DNA of 64,000 nucleotides. Source: a virus. Below the pieces are notes generated by a model that did not search any database, was not told where the DNA came from, and was given only the letters and a program-made list of their open reading frames with translations. Made by a program: the position numbers and the translations under genes. The stretch spans positions 1 to 64,000 of the IMG/VR virus record IMGVR_UViG_3300013132_005385. One strand, given 5' to 3'. The first letter of the stretch is position 1; the number at the start of each line of letters is the position of its first letter. Positions 28,523 through 37,543 of the stretch are shown piece after piece.

Positions 28523-29435
28523 ACATTTTTTTATAGAATTCATATGTGCTTTTAATTCCGTTTTCCAAAGAAATTTTTGGAAACCATCCGGTGGAAAATA
28601 TTCTACTAACATCCATAACCTTTCTCATTGTTCCGTCGGGATATGCAGGGTTAAATCTAATGCTGCCTTCATATCCGATTATTTCCTGGATTTTATATGC
28701 TAACTCTCTAATCGAAATGTCCTCGCCAGGACCAACATTGATTATTTCAGATCCTGAGTAATTTTCGGAGAGAAATATTAGGGCATCCGCTAAATCATCA
28801 ACATGTAGAAATTCTCTCATTGGCGTTCCTGTGCCCCAAATTTCAACTTCAGGTGATCCTGAGATTTTTGCCTCATGAAATTTTCGGATTAAAGCGGGGA
28901 AAACATGACTAGTATTAAGATCGAAATTATCTCCAGGTCCATATAAATTAGATGGCATTACTGAGATAAAGTCGCATCCATATTGTTGATTGTATGATTG
29001 ACACATTTTTATTCCAGCAATCTTGGCAATTGCGTAAGCATCATTTGTGGTTTCTAATGGTCCAGTTAAAAGGTATTCCTCCTTGATAGGTTGGGGACAT
29101 TCGCGAGGATAAATGCAAGACGATCCAAGAAATACCAATTTTTTGATTTCGTATCTATGACAGGCTTCTATGACATTAGTCTGTATACGAAGATTCTGTG
29201 TGATGTAGTCAGCCTTATAGTCATTGTTAGCCTTAATTCCACCAACTTTTGCTGCACAAAGAAATACCAGATCTGGCCTAAAATTTCTGAAATATTCGAA
29301 GACCCTTTCCCTCTTGGTTAGATCCAAATCATTTCTAACCGGATGGAGAATCTCATGATTGGACCTTGTATTTTTATATTTTGCGAGTAGATTTGATCCA
29401 ACTAAACCCCTAGATCCTAAAATTAATGTCCTCAT
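28494..29435 (-). CDS. fcl: GDP-L-fucose synthase
   Basis: A 313-residue enzyme converting the Gmd product to GDP-L-fucose by epimerisation and reduction. Recognisable motifs are GSRGLVGSNLL, AAKVGGIKANN, LGSSCIYPRECPQPI, the catalytic YAIAK, MPSNLYGPGDNF and REFLHVDDLADA. Its length is the usual ~310-320. It overlaps both neighbours (FkbM gene start region and gmd), so the pair is translated together. With a GT10-type transferase in the same island the fucose it makes has a probable use. Confidence 0.94.
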   Translation of the reverse strand: MRTLILGSRGLVGSNLLAKYKNTRSNHEILHPVRNDLDLTKRERVFEYFRNFRPDLVFLCAAKVGGIKANNDYKADYITQNLRIQTNVIEACHRYEIKKLVFLGSSCIYPRECPQPIKEEYLLTGPLETTNDAYAIAKIAGIKMCQSYNQQYGCDFISVMPSNLYGPGDNFDLNTSHVFPALIRKFHEAKISGSPEVEIWGTGTPMREFLHVDDLADALIFLSENYSGSEIINVGPGEDISIRELAYKIQEIIGYEGSIRFNPAYPDGTMRKVMDVSRIFSTGWFPKISLENGIKSTYEFYKKMYESSFSHGN

Positions 29436-30210
29436 ACATCTTAATTAAAATTTCATCCGGGATTATTATACTCTCGTCTTTTTTTCCAATATCAATTGTC
29501 ATTTTGGGTAGATCTGGACTGCTGGCAACTATAATCCCGTCACAACAATACGTGTTATCTAGATCCACTTCGGATATGATGTGATAATTATTATTCAGCA
29601 ATCTATCTATACAAGAATAATGTATTTGATTGGAATGCGTTGATATAAAAAAATAGTCTATAATACATTTTTTCATTGAATCCATGGATCCATCTAACAT
29701 CTCTACTTCATTTCCTTGTATATCCGAATGTAGTATATCAACTCTTTCTATTTTTTGTTCATTTAAAAATTTATCTATAATTATCCCATCTTTGCCAACA
29801 TGTGAATTAACGAAATTTCCTTTAAAATGATTAAGATCAAAGTTTCTTATACCACTTTCTATTTCTTCTTTGCCAGGTTCTATCATTATAGATTTTCCCT
29901 TGTTAAATTTTTTCAAAAAAAGCATTGAATAAAAAGCCCAATAAGATCCCAGTTCTATCATTATAGGATTTTCTTTCTTAATATTTTCTAGTATAACGGA
30001 AAAAAGATACTCCTCCTGCGGCTCATGAACCCCCCTGTTTAATAAAAATATCTCAGAGAATTCATCATAGTAACAATTCTTGTATACCTTTAATCCATTA
30101 TACATATGGACTATATCTTTCTCGCAGAATCCGGATATTTTATCCCTTACAATCTTTTTATTTATAGGGTCCGAAATAATCTCCTTAAATCTGTTAAAAT
30201 AAGCATTCAT
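29410..30210 (-). CDS. FkbM-type methyltransferase
   Basis: A 266-residue SAM-dependent methyltransferase. NPIMIELGSYWAFYSMLFLK is the SAM-binding motif I (GxY variant) with an acidic IMIEPG after the second strand. IDKFLNEQKIERVDILHSDI followed by QGNEVEMLDG is the FkbM-family signature. FkbM enzymes O-methylate sugars or polyketides, so methylation of a glycan hydroxyl is likely. It lies directly after the second FkbM-type gene with a near-contact junction and overlaps fcl by 26 bases. Confidence 0.75.
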   Translation of the reverse strand: MNAYFNRFKEIISDPINKKIVRDKISGFCEKDIVHMYNGLKVYKNCYYDEFSEIFLLNRGVHEPQEEYLFSVILENIKKENPIMIELGSYWAFYSMLFLKKFNKGKSIMIEPGKEEIESGIRNFDLNHFKGNFVNSHVGKDGIIIDKFLNEQKIERVDILHSDIQGNEVEMLDGSMDSMKKCIIDYFFISTHSNQIHYSCIDRLLNNNYHIISEVDLDNTYCCDGIIVASSPDLPKMTIDIGKKDESIIIPDEILIKMYEDINFRI

Positions 30211-30837
30211 CTAATATGAAGGATATTTGGCATAAATTAAATTTATAGAATTCTTATGAATAAGTTCTAGAGAATAATTTTTGCAATAATCACTAAAAAA
30301 TATTTCTCTTTCGGGCTCAGAATTCCATTCAATACAAACGATCCACGTTTTTTCTAAATTTATATGGGGAAGTATAATTTCGTCCATTCCTTCTGCATCC
30401 ATGCTGATGAAATCAAAATTAATATCGGTAAATGGGTACTTTTTAACAGCGACATCTATTACTTCCCATTTTTCGTCTCCCCATCTTTTTGTTTCTTTTT
30501 CTAATATTGTAGATAAAAGTCCAGTGTCGTTGGATGATAGGTGGCTCCCGTTGCAATACATTTTAGAAATTCCATCTATATCTCCTATTGCAAAATTAAA
30601 AAGCATGTGGTTCTCTGGATAGAGTAGGCTAAGTTTTTTATAACATGCTGGGTTCGGTTCAATGAAATATCCGGTTATATCCGGATATTTAACAATCAAT
30701 GCCCGGGAATTAGATATCGTTTCGCCGTCATTTGCTCCTATATCTAATATTTTATTAGAAAGAAATTGTGGATATTTATTTTTTAGCTCCTCATAAAATT
30801 TAAGGATAATCTCATCTTCGTCTAATTGGCTGTACAT
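30211..30837 (-). CDS. FkbM-type methyltransferase, second copy
   Basis: A 208-residue protein with ILDIGANDGETISNSRALI (SAM motif I), GYFIEPNP and FDFISMDAEGMDEIILPH, an FkbM-type arrangement. It shares the fold but little sequence with the neighbouring 266-aa FkbM protein, so the pair is more likely two different enzymes than a fresh duplication. The stop touches the start of that neighbour. The likely job is O-methylation of the island's glycan. Confidence 0.75.
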   Translation of the reverse strand: MYSQLDEDEIILKFYEELKNKYPQFLSNKILDIGANDGETISNSRALIVKYPDITGYFIEPNPACYKKLSLLYPENHMLFNFAIGDIDGISKMYCNGSHLSSNDTGLLSTILEKETKRWGDEKWEVIDVAVKKYPFTDINFDFISMDAEGMDEIILPHINLEKTWIVCIEWNSEPEREIFFSDYCKNYSLELIHKNSINLIYAKYPSY

Positions 30838-30843
30838 AATTTA

Positions 30844-31500
30844 TTAAATTTTTATTATTCCCATACCACACGTATTACCGTAGATGAAATCTTCGCTTTT
30901 ATGGGTATTTTTGATTTCATTCCAAAATTGGACAACACCAGGTGCACCTATCGATGCTATATCATGAAATATCATAATACCATCCTTATTAAGAAGAGGA
31001 ATAGAATTTATATAATCAGATTTTACACCTTCGTAACTATGATCCCCATCTATAAATATAACGTCATATTTTGTTTTACATCCTAATAAATATTGATCGG
31101 AATTCATATTAAAAAATTTTACATCCTCTATATCTTTAGATAGAAAATCTTTTATAAATTCTATCTCTTCTATTTTCTGTCCTATTGCTTGATAGTAAGA
31201 AAGATTATCTACAGCATGACTTACCAGTAAAGATTTTTTATTTATATGGGAAAAGGTCATCCATGATCCGCCGTTTCCTATTCCAATCTCTAAATAAGAC
31301 TTAGGCTGTTTCTCCAGTATTTTTAGAATCACATTAGAATACTCCTCCGGAACTTGCTGAAGTTTAAGATCCCCTGATTTTTCACATTTAAAATAATCCT
31401 TGTTGGAAGATCCCGCTTTATTTCTTACCCAATCAATTAGAAATTCAGAATTAATATTTTCTGGAATCTCATTTAAGATATTTACACATTTCTGATTCAT
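30844..31500 (-). CDS. Class I SAM methyltransferase (Methyltransf_24-like)
   Basis: A 218-residue protein with SYLEIGIGNGGSWMTF (SAM motif I), YDVIFIDGDHSYEGVKSDY and LLNKDGIMIFHDI, the pattern of Methyltransf_24/cephalosporin-hydroxylase-like methyltransferases that often sit in surface polysaccharide clusters. The substrate is unknown. It lies six bases before the FkbM pair and four bases after the GT17-like gene, on the most AT-rich stretch of the island. Confidence 0.75.
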   Translation of the reverse strand: MNQKCVNILNEIPENINSEFLIDWVRNKAGSSNKDYFKCEKSGDLKLQQVPEEYSNVILKILEKQPKSYLEIGIGNGGSWMTFSHINKKSLLVSHAVDNLSYYQAIGQKIEEIEFIKDFLSKDIEDVKFFNMNSDQYLLGCKTKYDVIFIDGDHSYEGVKSDYINSIPLLNKDGIMIFHDIASIGAPGVVQFWNEIKNTHKSEDFIYGNTCGMGIIKI

Positions 31501-31504
31501 ATTT

Positions 31505-32263
31505 TTAATTTTTTATTAGATGCTGATATTTTTCGATATTGTTAATTATGTATTCAGGAAAAGATTCATCTATTTCAACTATGTGGTATTTAATATAATC
31601 TCTTCCAAATATATCTTTAAGATCGTCTACATTTTTTTCTATAGTAGCGTTGTTAATCTTCTCTGGGTCATTCATATCTTGGTGAGCATAAGCATCTACT
31701 TTATCCTTGATTTTTTGAGCCCCTCCTAAAAAACTCCAGTGCCATCCAGCATCTCTTATTATTGTTTTTTGCATGCCAGCACAGGCTCTCATTCTATAAG
31801 TTTCTATTTTTTTTAATTCGCTAATTTTAAACATAGAAACAATTTGAAAATCTATACTTTGTTTACAATTAAGATAATAGTAATATCCCTTAGTTTCTAT
31901 GATAGCTGGTAATTCCTCGGTAAAGGTGACTTTTCTATAGTCCGGTATTTCGTCGCAATCAGCAAGAATCATTATATCATTATTCGAGAAATTGGATAAA
32001 ACATATCTACCTAAACTATTTCTCGATTCAAACTCGTTGTGCCAAGCACTTGTGCCACAATTATATTCTACTATTTTTATTCTATCCCTGTATTTAGAAA
32101 ATCTACTTTCTAAATTTTCACTTAGATATAAGGGTTTATCCTTGCCAGAAAATGTTTTTCTGGATTCACTTATCACCCAATAATCAATATAAGGAGAAGT
32201 TATCTCCAGTCTAATTTCTAATAAATCCAGTTCATTGAAAAAAGGGAAACATTCTATTTTCAT
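31505..32263 (-). CDS. Family 17-like glycosyltransferase
   Basis: A 252-residue protein with the GT17 (MGAT3-type) pattern: CFPFFNELDLLEIRLEI, ESRKTFSGKDKPLYL, NDIMILADCDEIPD and WHWSFLGGAQKI. Cellular GT17 members add beta-1,4-GlcNAc to a core mannose. Bacterial and phage versions have untested donors. The DCDE acidic motif is intact. It starts one base after the DUF5672-like stop. Confidence 0.82.
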   Translation of the reverse strand: MKIECFPFFNELDLLEIRLEITSPYIDYWVISESRKTFSGKDKPLYLSENLESRFSKYRDRIKIVEYNCGTSAWHNEFESRNSLGRYVLSNFSNNDIMILADCDEIPDYRKVTFTEELPAIIETKGYYYYLNCKQSIDFQIVSMFKISELKKIETYRMRACAGMQKTIIRDAGWHWSFLGGAQKIKDKVDAYAHQDMNDPEKINNATIEKNVDDLKDIFGRDYIKYHIVEIDESFPEYIINNIEKYQHLIKN

Positions 32264-32264
32264 A

Positions 32265-32924
32265 TTATTTACAATTATTTATATAATTAACAGCGTTATC
32301 CAAAAGTGATTTTGCATGGAAGCCAAAACAATTATTTATATTATGCTGATCGTCGAGGGGAAATTCTATTGCAAATTTTCTAGCAACTTCCACTGGAGCT
32401 ATCTTTATGCCTTGGGATTCGAGAATATGTCTATTAGTACAAACTAGGTAGGTGTCTTCATTAGACATAGTTCTTGGAAGTTTACTGGAGGCTTCTAAAA
32501 ACTTTTTGCTTCTCAAAGAGAATCCGCCGTTTCCAACCTGTTGTCCCTCCTTGGGCCACCCGATATAAAGAGGCCATGGGGCTCCAATATAATCATAATC
32601 ATAAAAAGAATCTTCCCATAGATATGGATTTAGAATAAATCCATCATCTTGAAAAACAAGACAGTAATCACTATCTATGTGATTATTTAATTCGGTAACG
32701 CAAAAATTGGAGTATTGTCCAATTCCCATTGGATCTATTAAGGTATTTTTAATTCCATCAATATTAAGATCAAATGTAGTAAAAACTTTTACATCATAGA
32801 AATTTACCCGGTTAATCATAAAATCAATGATTTTTTGGTATCTTAGGGTTCTTTCAGAATCTTCTATCCTGCCATCCAAGCAGAATAGTGTTACATTACT
32901 AAGATCTATTTTTGAGAAATCCAT
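32265..32924 (-). CDS. DUF5672-family glycosyltransferase-like protein
   Basis: A 219-residue protein with YCLVFQDDGFILNP, DYDYIGAPWPLY, VGNGGFSLRSKKFL and NEDTYLVCTN, all typical of DUF5672, a family that lies in glycan clusters and has a GT-A-like fold. QDDGF serves as the probable metal site. It overlaps the preceding GT2-like gene by 19 bases. Confidence 0.75.
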   Translation of the reverse strand: MDFSKIDLSNVTLFCLDGRIEDSERTLRYQKIIDFMINRVNFYDVKVFTTFDLNIDGIKNTLIDPMGIGQYSNFCVTELNNHIDSDYCLVFQDDGFILNPYLWEDSFYDYDYIGAPWPLYIGWPKEGQQVGNGGFSLRSKKFLEASSKLPRTMSNEDTYLVCTNRHILESQGIKIAPVEVARKFAIEFPLDDQHNINNCFGFHAKSLLDNAVNYINNCK

Positions 32925-33628
32925 TCTATTATTTTTTTAGGAACTTCCCCTCTAAAATCCTCGGGGGATAGATCAAAATTATTCTGCAATCTGCCTTTAA
33001 AAACATCCATTCCTCTATAAAAAGTAGATTGATTTTTATCATCAATGGCATCCTTATCGTGATAAAGCTTAGTATAATGAAGATGAGCAAATTCCACATC
33101 TGATGCCTCAACAACACATCCTAAAATACTGGCAACGCATGTGAGTTCGGTATCACAGAACATATGTTCATAGGATGGATTATATATGTAGGGAAAGCTA
33201 TCAAGATATTCCCTCGAAAATATAGGCATTGTGATAAGGTCATTACTCATCCCATCCGATGTTTTAATTACATATTTTCCCGACAATTCAGAAGCAATAT
33301 CTCTCAGTTTATCATCCCAGTATTCAAAGCAATCTGTATCATCGGAAAAAACCAAAATTAAATCTCCATCTATATGTGGTTTAATAGAATTTATAGCCTC
33401 TACCGTACATGTATTAGGATTAATTACTACATCGATTCTCGTATTATATTCAACTGATAATTTATCCATTAACTCCAAATATTGATTAGTGGTAGGATCG
33501 CTGTTATCTATGGATATAATCACTCTTATAGATTCCGTGTTATTTGCATTTTCCAGCCATTTCTTAACAACCCTATACATTCTTACGGGCCTTTGCCTGG
33601 ATGCAGCAACTATGTTTATTTTAATCAT
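32906..33628 (-). CDS. GT-A fold glycosyltransferase-like protein
   Basis: A 240-residue protein starting INIVAASRQRPVRMYRVVKK and carrying DGDLILVFSDDTDCFEYWD, where SDDTD should be the metal/donor site of a GT2-like GT-A fold. The C-terminal HLHYTKLYHDKDAIDD segment may bind the acceptor. It overlaps the GT10-like gene by eight bases. Donor and acceptor are unknown. Confidence 0.65.
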   Translation of the reverse strand: MIKINIVAASRQRPVRMYRVVKKWLENANNTESIRVIISIDNSDPTTNQYLELMDKLSVEYNTRIDVVINPNTCTVEAINSIKPHIDGDLILVFSDDTDCFEYWDDKLRDIASELSGKYVIKTSDGMSNDLITMPIFSREYLDSFPYIYNPSYEHMFCDTELTCVASILGCVVEASDVEFAHLHYTKLYHDKDAIDDKNQSTFYRGMDVFKGRLQNNFDLSPEDFRGEVPKKIIEWISQK

Positions 33629-34466
33629 AATTTTTCACTTTATTAAAAATCAAAGAATCCGCAGAATGTAATTTAGTAACAATCTCCAGGTTTTCCCTGA
33701 TATATTCGATTTTTGAATCGTAAAGATCTTTATTGAGAAGACTCAAATTAAAATTATCACTCCATTTAATTATTCCGTTAATATTAAAGTCTTCCTCTAT
33801 TTTATCAGTTCCCCAGTATATCGGAATTACACCCAAAGCAAAGCAATCGGTTATTTTTTCGGTATAATACTTATCAATTTTTGCATTCTCAAAAACTATA
33901 GAGAACATATACGGAGCAAGGGCTTCTTCCTTGGATCTCCACCAGTCTCCGTTAGGCCCTATTCCCGTTCCTATCCTTGTAGTTCCAGCTGCTCCCCCAA
34001 AAACATCTGCAGAATTTTTTAATCTCGATGCTATCTCCAGTCTTTTTTTATGCCCCGTGGTCATATTCTTGGAGCTGGCTATCATTGAGCAAATCCTACT
34101 CTTCTCTGGTATTCTATAATTTTCCGGTCTAGTCCAAGGAAGATTAGAGCCAGGAGGATTAAAGATAAAAAAGCTAGGATCCCTAGATATGATCTCGTGA
34201 TCACAGGTAAAAATAGCAGTATAATGATTTTTATATCTTGGGTAATTATGTATTAGATCATTTTTAAGAGATGGAAGGACCTCAGAAGATTCGCAGAACC
34301 ATCCAAAATTACCTCTGGCTGGACCTGTGTGATTCGTCATATTATTATCAATCCATACCGTTGCTATTCCTTCTCCTTTTGACCATTCAAAATTGCTAGG
34401 TTTAAAAGATGAGCAGGACGAGTACTCAACAGGAAATGGAGACCACGTTGTTTTTAGTTTATTCAT
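33621..34466 (-). CDS. GT10-like alpha-fucosyltransferase
   Basis: A 281-residue protein whose C-terminal half has APYMFSIVFENAKIDKYYTE, then KITDCFALGVIPIYWG, the hallmark of GT10 alpha-1,3/1,4-fucosyltransferases. These use GDP-L-fucose, exactly the product of gmd and fcl in the same island. KKRLEIASRLKN in the middle is also typical. It overlaps the 276-aa gene by four bases. The donor is inferred with fair confidence; the acceptor is unknown. Confidence 0.85.
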   Translation of the reverse strand: MNKLKTTWSPFPVEYSSCSSFKPSNFEWSKGEGIATVWIDNNMTNHTGPARGNFGWFCESSEVLPSLKNDLIHNYPRYKNHYTAIFTCDHEIISRDPSFFIFNPPGSNLPWTRPENYRIPEKSRICSMIASSKNMTTGHKKRLEIASRLKNSADVFGGAAGTTRIGTGIGPNGDWWRSKEEALAPYMFSIVFENAKIDKYYTEKITDCFALGVIPIYWGTDKIEEDFNINGIIKWSDNFNLSLLNKDLYDSKIEYIRENLEIVTKLHSADSLIFNKVKNYD

Positions 34467-35293
34467 ACGATTATAAAATCTTTATTAGTGTAATTAAATG
34501 GGCGATGGGGATTAAGTTCCTTCATTATATTCATTATAGATCTCTTATTAGGGGCTTCTGAATTGATATTTTCTAAAAATCTTCCATTATGAAAATCAGA
34601 TCCGCTAAGTTTAATTTTGACAGTGGATCTAAATTGGGGTATTATTGAATGCTTTATGGCATCATGATCTAATTCCGGCTGTCCAGTTTCAACTTTTTCT
34701 GTGCAATGATCAGCCCATGCAGTTATAACTCTAAAAGCTTCACTAGTGTTTCTTATAAATATAGGGGATGCAACAAATCCATTTATATCGTTAGTATACG
34801 ACACAAGACCAAGATCAAATTCATCTGATAAATTACAAAAGGAAGCTAGGGATTCTTTTAAATTTGTGTCTCCGTCCACCCAAACAACGTCTTTTGAATA
34901 TTTTTTGATTATCTCTTGTATGAAAACGGGTTTGTAACAGCAATTCTGAAAATATTCCCTATCTGATTCATATTGTCTAATTAGATAATTTAATCCAAAA
35001 AAATGAACTTTTCTTACCAGTTCTGTTATGCGGGAGGAATAGAAATTTGATCCTATAGGATCAGATATAAATGATATGATCATAGGTCCATCATTGTCTA
35101 TCCTACTCCATTCATTCAATATATTTCTATCCCTTGAATTTTTTAAGGGCGGAAATAAACTCATGTTTTCTTTTTTATTTGTTAAGGAATTTGGGAGTTC
35201 ATTATTTGGGACGTTAGAAATATTTCTGTGATTTTTATTTGAAATTTCCCTGGTTACCCTCATTCTTCTTCTTGATTCAAAATCCATAATCAT
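34463..35293 (-). CDS. Nucleotide-sugar transferase-like protein with basic N-terminal tag
   Basis: A 276-residue protein. After a ~65-residue basic, disordered-looking leader beginning MIMDFESRRRMRVTREISN comes a GT-A-like domain with DVVWVDGDTNLKESLASF as the metal/donor site and a conserved ELDHDAIKHSIIPQF end. The domain is paralogous to the 213-aa and 204-aa proteins of the island (DVVWIDVDTQ and LVYVDVDAAF). The leader RRRM....EI is shared with the 262-aa protein at 58.6-59.3 kb. The substrate is unknown. Confidence 0.65.
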   Translation of the reverse strand: MIMDFESRRRMRVTREISNKNHRNISNVPNNELPNSLTNKKENMSLFPPLKNSRDRNILNEWSRIDNDGPMIISFISDPIGSNFYSSRITELVRKVHFFGLNYLIRQYESDREYFQNCCYKPVFIQEIIKKYSKDVVWVDGDTNLKESLASFCNLSDEFDLGLVSYTNDINGFVASPIFIRNTSEAFRVITAWADHCTEKVETGQPELDHDAIKHSIIPQFRSTVKIKLSGSDFHNGRFLENINSEAPNKRSIMNIMKELNPHRPFNYTNKDFIIV

Positions 35294-35918
35294 TAATGTT
35301 TAATTTGTTAAAATTTAAGCTTCTAGAACTATTTTTATTAATTACCACTCTCATCTGGACATCTTTATCGGGAATTCTTGATATTCCATTCATAATAATA
35401 GATCCATCCGTATAGTCTATATACCTCTCCCCGCTACCAAGGATCTGCGCGGAAATTTTTCCAGCATATTTAGGCATGATCTCATACTTTAGAACGTCAT
35501 GATCGAAATCTATTTCTCCTCCTCTAATTTTACTAGAACACACATCGCCCCAATCTTTTAGAAATTCCAAACACTTGCCATTATACTTGAATCCCAATGG
35601 TGATGCCTTTATTCCATTTATTTCACCTGTGTGAGAGGCAAAAAGAATATCAGAGTCCCACTTTTTTAGATTATTGGGAGCTGAGAAAATTTGTGTATCA
35701 ACATCTATCCAAACAACGTCTCTATTAAACTCCATGATTTTTTCAAGTATGTATAGGGGCTTATAAAGAGTGTTCTTCCAGTATGCACCTAAATCCTTTA
35801 CATTTTCAATATGAATATTTAAACCTAATGATTCACATGATTTTTTTAGTGATTCTGATGCTGTCTTATAATATTGGTTCCCAGTATAATAAGAGATGCA
35901 AATAGCATTATTCTCCAT
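35277..35918 (-). CDS. Nucleotide-sugar transferase-like protein
   Basis: A 213-residue GT-A-like protein: ISYYTGNQYYKTASESLKKS, a KPLYILEKI helix, DVVWIDVDTQIFSAP as the acid site and EIDFDHDVLKYEIMPKY near the end. It is a paralogue of the neighbouring 276-aa protein and of the 204-aa protein at 36.9-37.5 kb. The start overlaps the 85-aa gene's stop by 11 bases. Confidence 0.65.
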   Translation of the reverse strand: MENNAICISYYTGNQYYKTASESLKKSCESLGLNIHIENVKDLGAYWKNTLYKPLYILEKIMEFNRDVVWIDVDTQIFSAPNNLKKWDSDILFASHTGEINGIKASPLGFKYNGKCLEFLKDWGDVCSSKIRGGEIDFDHDVLKYEIMPKYAGKISAQILGSGERYIDYTDGSIIMNGISRIPDKDVQMRVVINKNSSRSLNFNKLNINDYGF

Positions 35919-36165
35919 CGATAATAGTTTTTAAATATTCATCCAAGCTCATCTCAGCTCCCATGAATAGAACTCTATGTAGCATTTCTCCCCTGTCCAT
36001 CATTTCGGGTGTAGTGACATCAATTAGTCTTGGAAAAGCTGATATATCTATAAGATATTGATTTATATCAGACAAAATTGATTTTCTGGTATCATCATTA
36101 TTAGTCTCGAAGGCATAACCACTTAGTATGTCATTGATGTCCTGATAAATTTTAAATTTTTCCAT
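35908..36165 (-). CDS. Small protein in the glycan island, unknown (85 aa)
   Basis: Not recognised. The product is acidic and helical, starting MEKFKIYQDINDILSGYAFE and containing DVTTPEMMDRGEMLHRVLFM. It lies between glycosyltransferase-like genes and overlaps one by 11 bases. It could be a small partner protein; no catalytic motif is visible. Confidence 0.55.
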   Translation of the reverse strand: MEKFKIYQDINDILSGYAFETNNDDTRKSILSDINQYLIDISAFPRLIDVTTPEMMDRGEMLHRVLFMGAEMSLDEYLKTIIDGE

Positions 36166-36180
36166 TATATTGGTTTTTTA

Positions 36181-36912
36181 TTATAGTCCTAATCTTCTGA
36201 AAAGATCCCCGCAAATTTCCCTATTGTTTGAAAGGGGTCTGGGAATATGACAGTCAATATAATCATATGGATTATAATCACCCTTCGGCCAGATAGCCTT
36301 ATCCAGTCTCCTAGTAGCATATTTTTCTTCGATCCAGCCCCTTTCAAGATGTTTGATTTGTATACCCGGTTTAATTCTGGATTGGTTATAAAAAAACTTT
36401 TGATCCGTACCAAACCTGATATTCATTCTCATTAATCTCCTGAGAAAAACCTTATGATCCGAATCACTAAGATCCAGCAAATCAGTAAAACTCCGTGGAT
36501 CACCAGCGAGATAACACATGGGGTACTGTGGATTAGTTCTGTACCATCTATATTGAATAACATCAGAGCTGTATGACACTATACCCCTATCTCCTATCTG
36601 GCTCGCACCATTTTCATAATACTCCCGAGATATAGGAAGCATATCCATATCTGAAATGATAAAAGGTGCATCTAATATTCTTGCACCCCAAAATCTTATG
36701 CACTGAGCTTGTTGGGCAATATTCCATTCTGGGATCGATTCCAGATAAATTGTTCTACCATATTCCGTCACATTTTGGGAAGGACCTTGGGAATCAATAT
36801 AAATTAGAACTGGTTCTATTCCAAGCTTCTGCCACATAGCTGCCACATAGGGCCAAAAATCCAGATACTCGGGATTAGCATTAGAACTCACTACGGCGTA
36901 CTTAATCTTCAT
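36181..36912 (-). CDS. GT-A fold glycosyltransferase-like protein
   Basis: A 243-residue protein with a GT-A start (YAVVSSNANPEYLDFWPYVA), an acid metal site DAPFIISDMDMLPISREYY and a later GTDQKFFYNQSRI. SDMDMLP is typical of nucleotide-diphospho-sugar transferases. It overlaps the 204-aa gene by four bases. Donor and acceptor are unknown. Confidence 0.65.
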   Translation of the reverse strand: MKIKYAVVSSNANPEYLDFWPYVAAMWQKLGIEPVLIYIDSQGPSQNVTEYGRTIYLESIPEWNIAQQAQCIRFWGARILDAPFIISDMDMLPISREYYENGASQIGDRGIVSYSSDVIQYRWYRTNPQYPMCYLAGDPRSFTDLLDLSDSDHKVFLRRLMRMNIRFGTDQKFFYNQSRIKPGIQIKHLERGWIEEKYATRRLDKAIWPKGDYNPYDYIDCHIPRPLSNNREICGDLFRRLGL

Positions 36913-37523
36913 CTACGGATTATATTTCTGGCAGGTCTTTTATGAACGTTACGGCTCTCCTGAAAGTGTTCTATGATAGGTTTAAGCCCAGGGTACATAT
37001 TTCGTGTGTGATCGAAGATATAAGTGTACTCCGGAGGAAGATTACAATAAACTAGATCTGGATTCTCCCGAACAGCAGTTTGCATGTGTTTTTGCTCCCA
37101 TGTTTCGGGCTTAGATCTCTCGGCGGGTATTTTTGAGTTGATCTCTATCCACCTTTTTACCAGTGACACAGTCTTAAGATTGTTTCTTAAAAAAATTGTC
37201 CCTGATAATGCTTCGTCCTTTCTCCATCTAAAATCTTCCGTCCTATATGCTATATCACAATCTAGAGAATTAAAAAGATCTGGAAAGCTTCTAAAGGCAG
37301 CGTCAACATCCACATAGACTAAATTTTGATCTAGCTTCTCGAGACACTCCAGAATGAAATGTGCTTTATAATGTGTGTTCTTTTCCCAGCTTCCAAGGTC
37401 TCCTATGGGTTTAATGTAATGCGGAATTGAAAAGTTTTGGAGAGATTCCCGTAGTCTACCAGCTAAACTTTGGTAGTTTGAGTTTTGGGTGTAATAAGCT
37501 ATAACTAAAAATTGGGGGCTCAC
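36909..37523 (-). CDS. Nucleotide-sugar transferase-like protein, first gene of the glycan island
   Basis: A 204-residue GT-A-like protein with YYTQNSNYQSLAGRLRES, THYKAHFILECLEKL and LVYVDVDAAFRSF as acid site; a paralogue of the 213-aa and 276-aa proteins. The likely start is GTG at 37523. It stands first in a ~12-kb minus-strand operon, behind an AT-rich promoter-like block (TATTATATAATATATTAC). Confidence 0.65.
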   Translation of the reverse strand: MSPQFLVIAYYTQNSNYQSLAGRLRESLQNFSIPHYIKPIGDLGSWEKNTHYKAHFILECLEKLDQNLVYVDVDAAFRSFPDLFNSLDCDIAYRTEDFRWRKDEALSGTIFLRNNLKTVSLVKRWIEINSKIPAERSKPETWEQKHMQTAVRENPDLVYCNLPPEYTYIFDHTRNMYPGLKPIIEHFQESRNVHKRPARNIIRR

Positions 37524-37525
37524 AA

Positions 37526-37543
37526 GTAATATATTATATAATA
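37526..37543 (-). promoter_or_regulatory. AT-rich promoter-like element before the glycan island
   Basis: TATTATATAATATATTAC lies immediately upstream of the GTG start on the minus strand, within the 154-base divergent gap. It contains overlapping TATAAT- and ATATATA-like elements, so host-type and late-type recognition are both possible. Confidence 0.35.
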
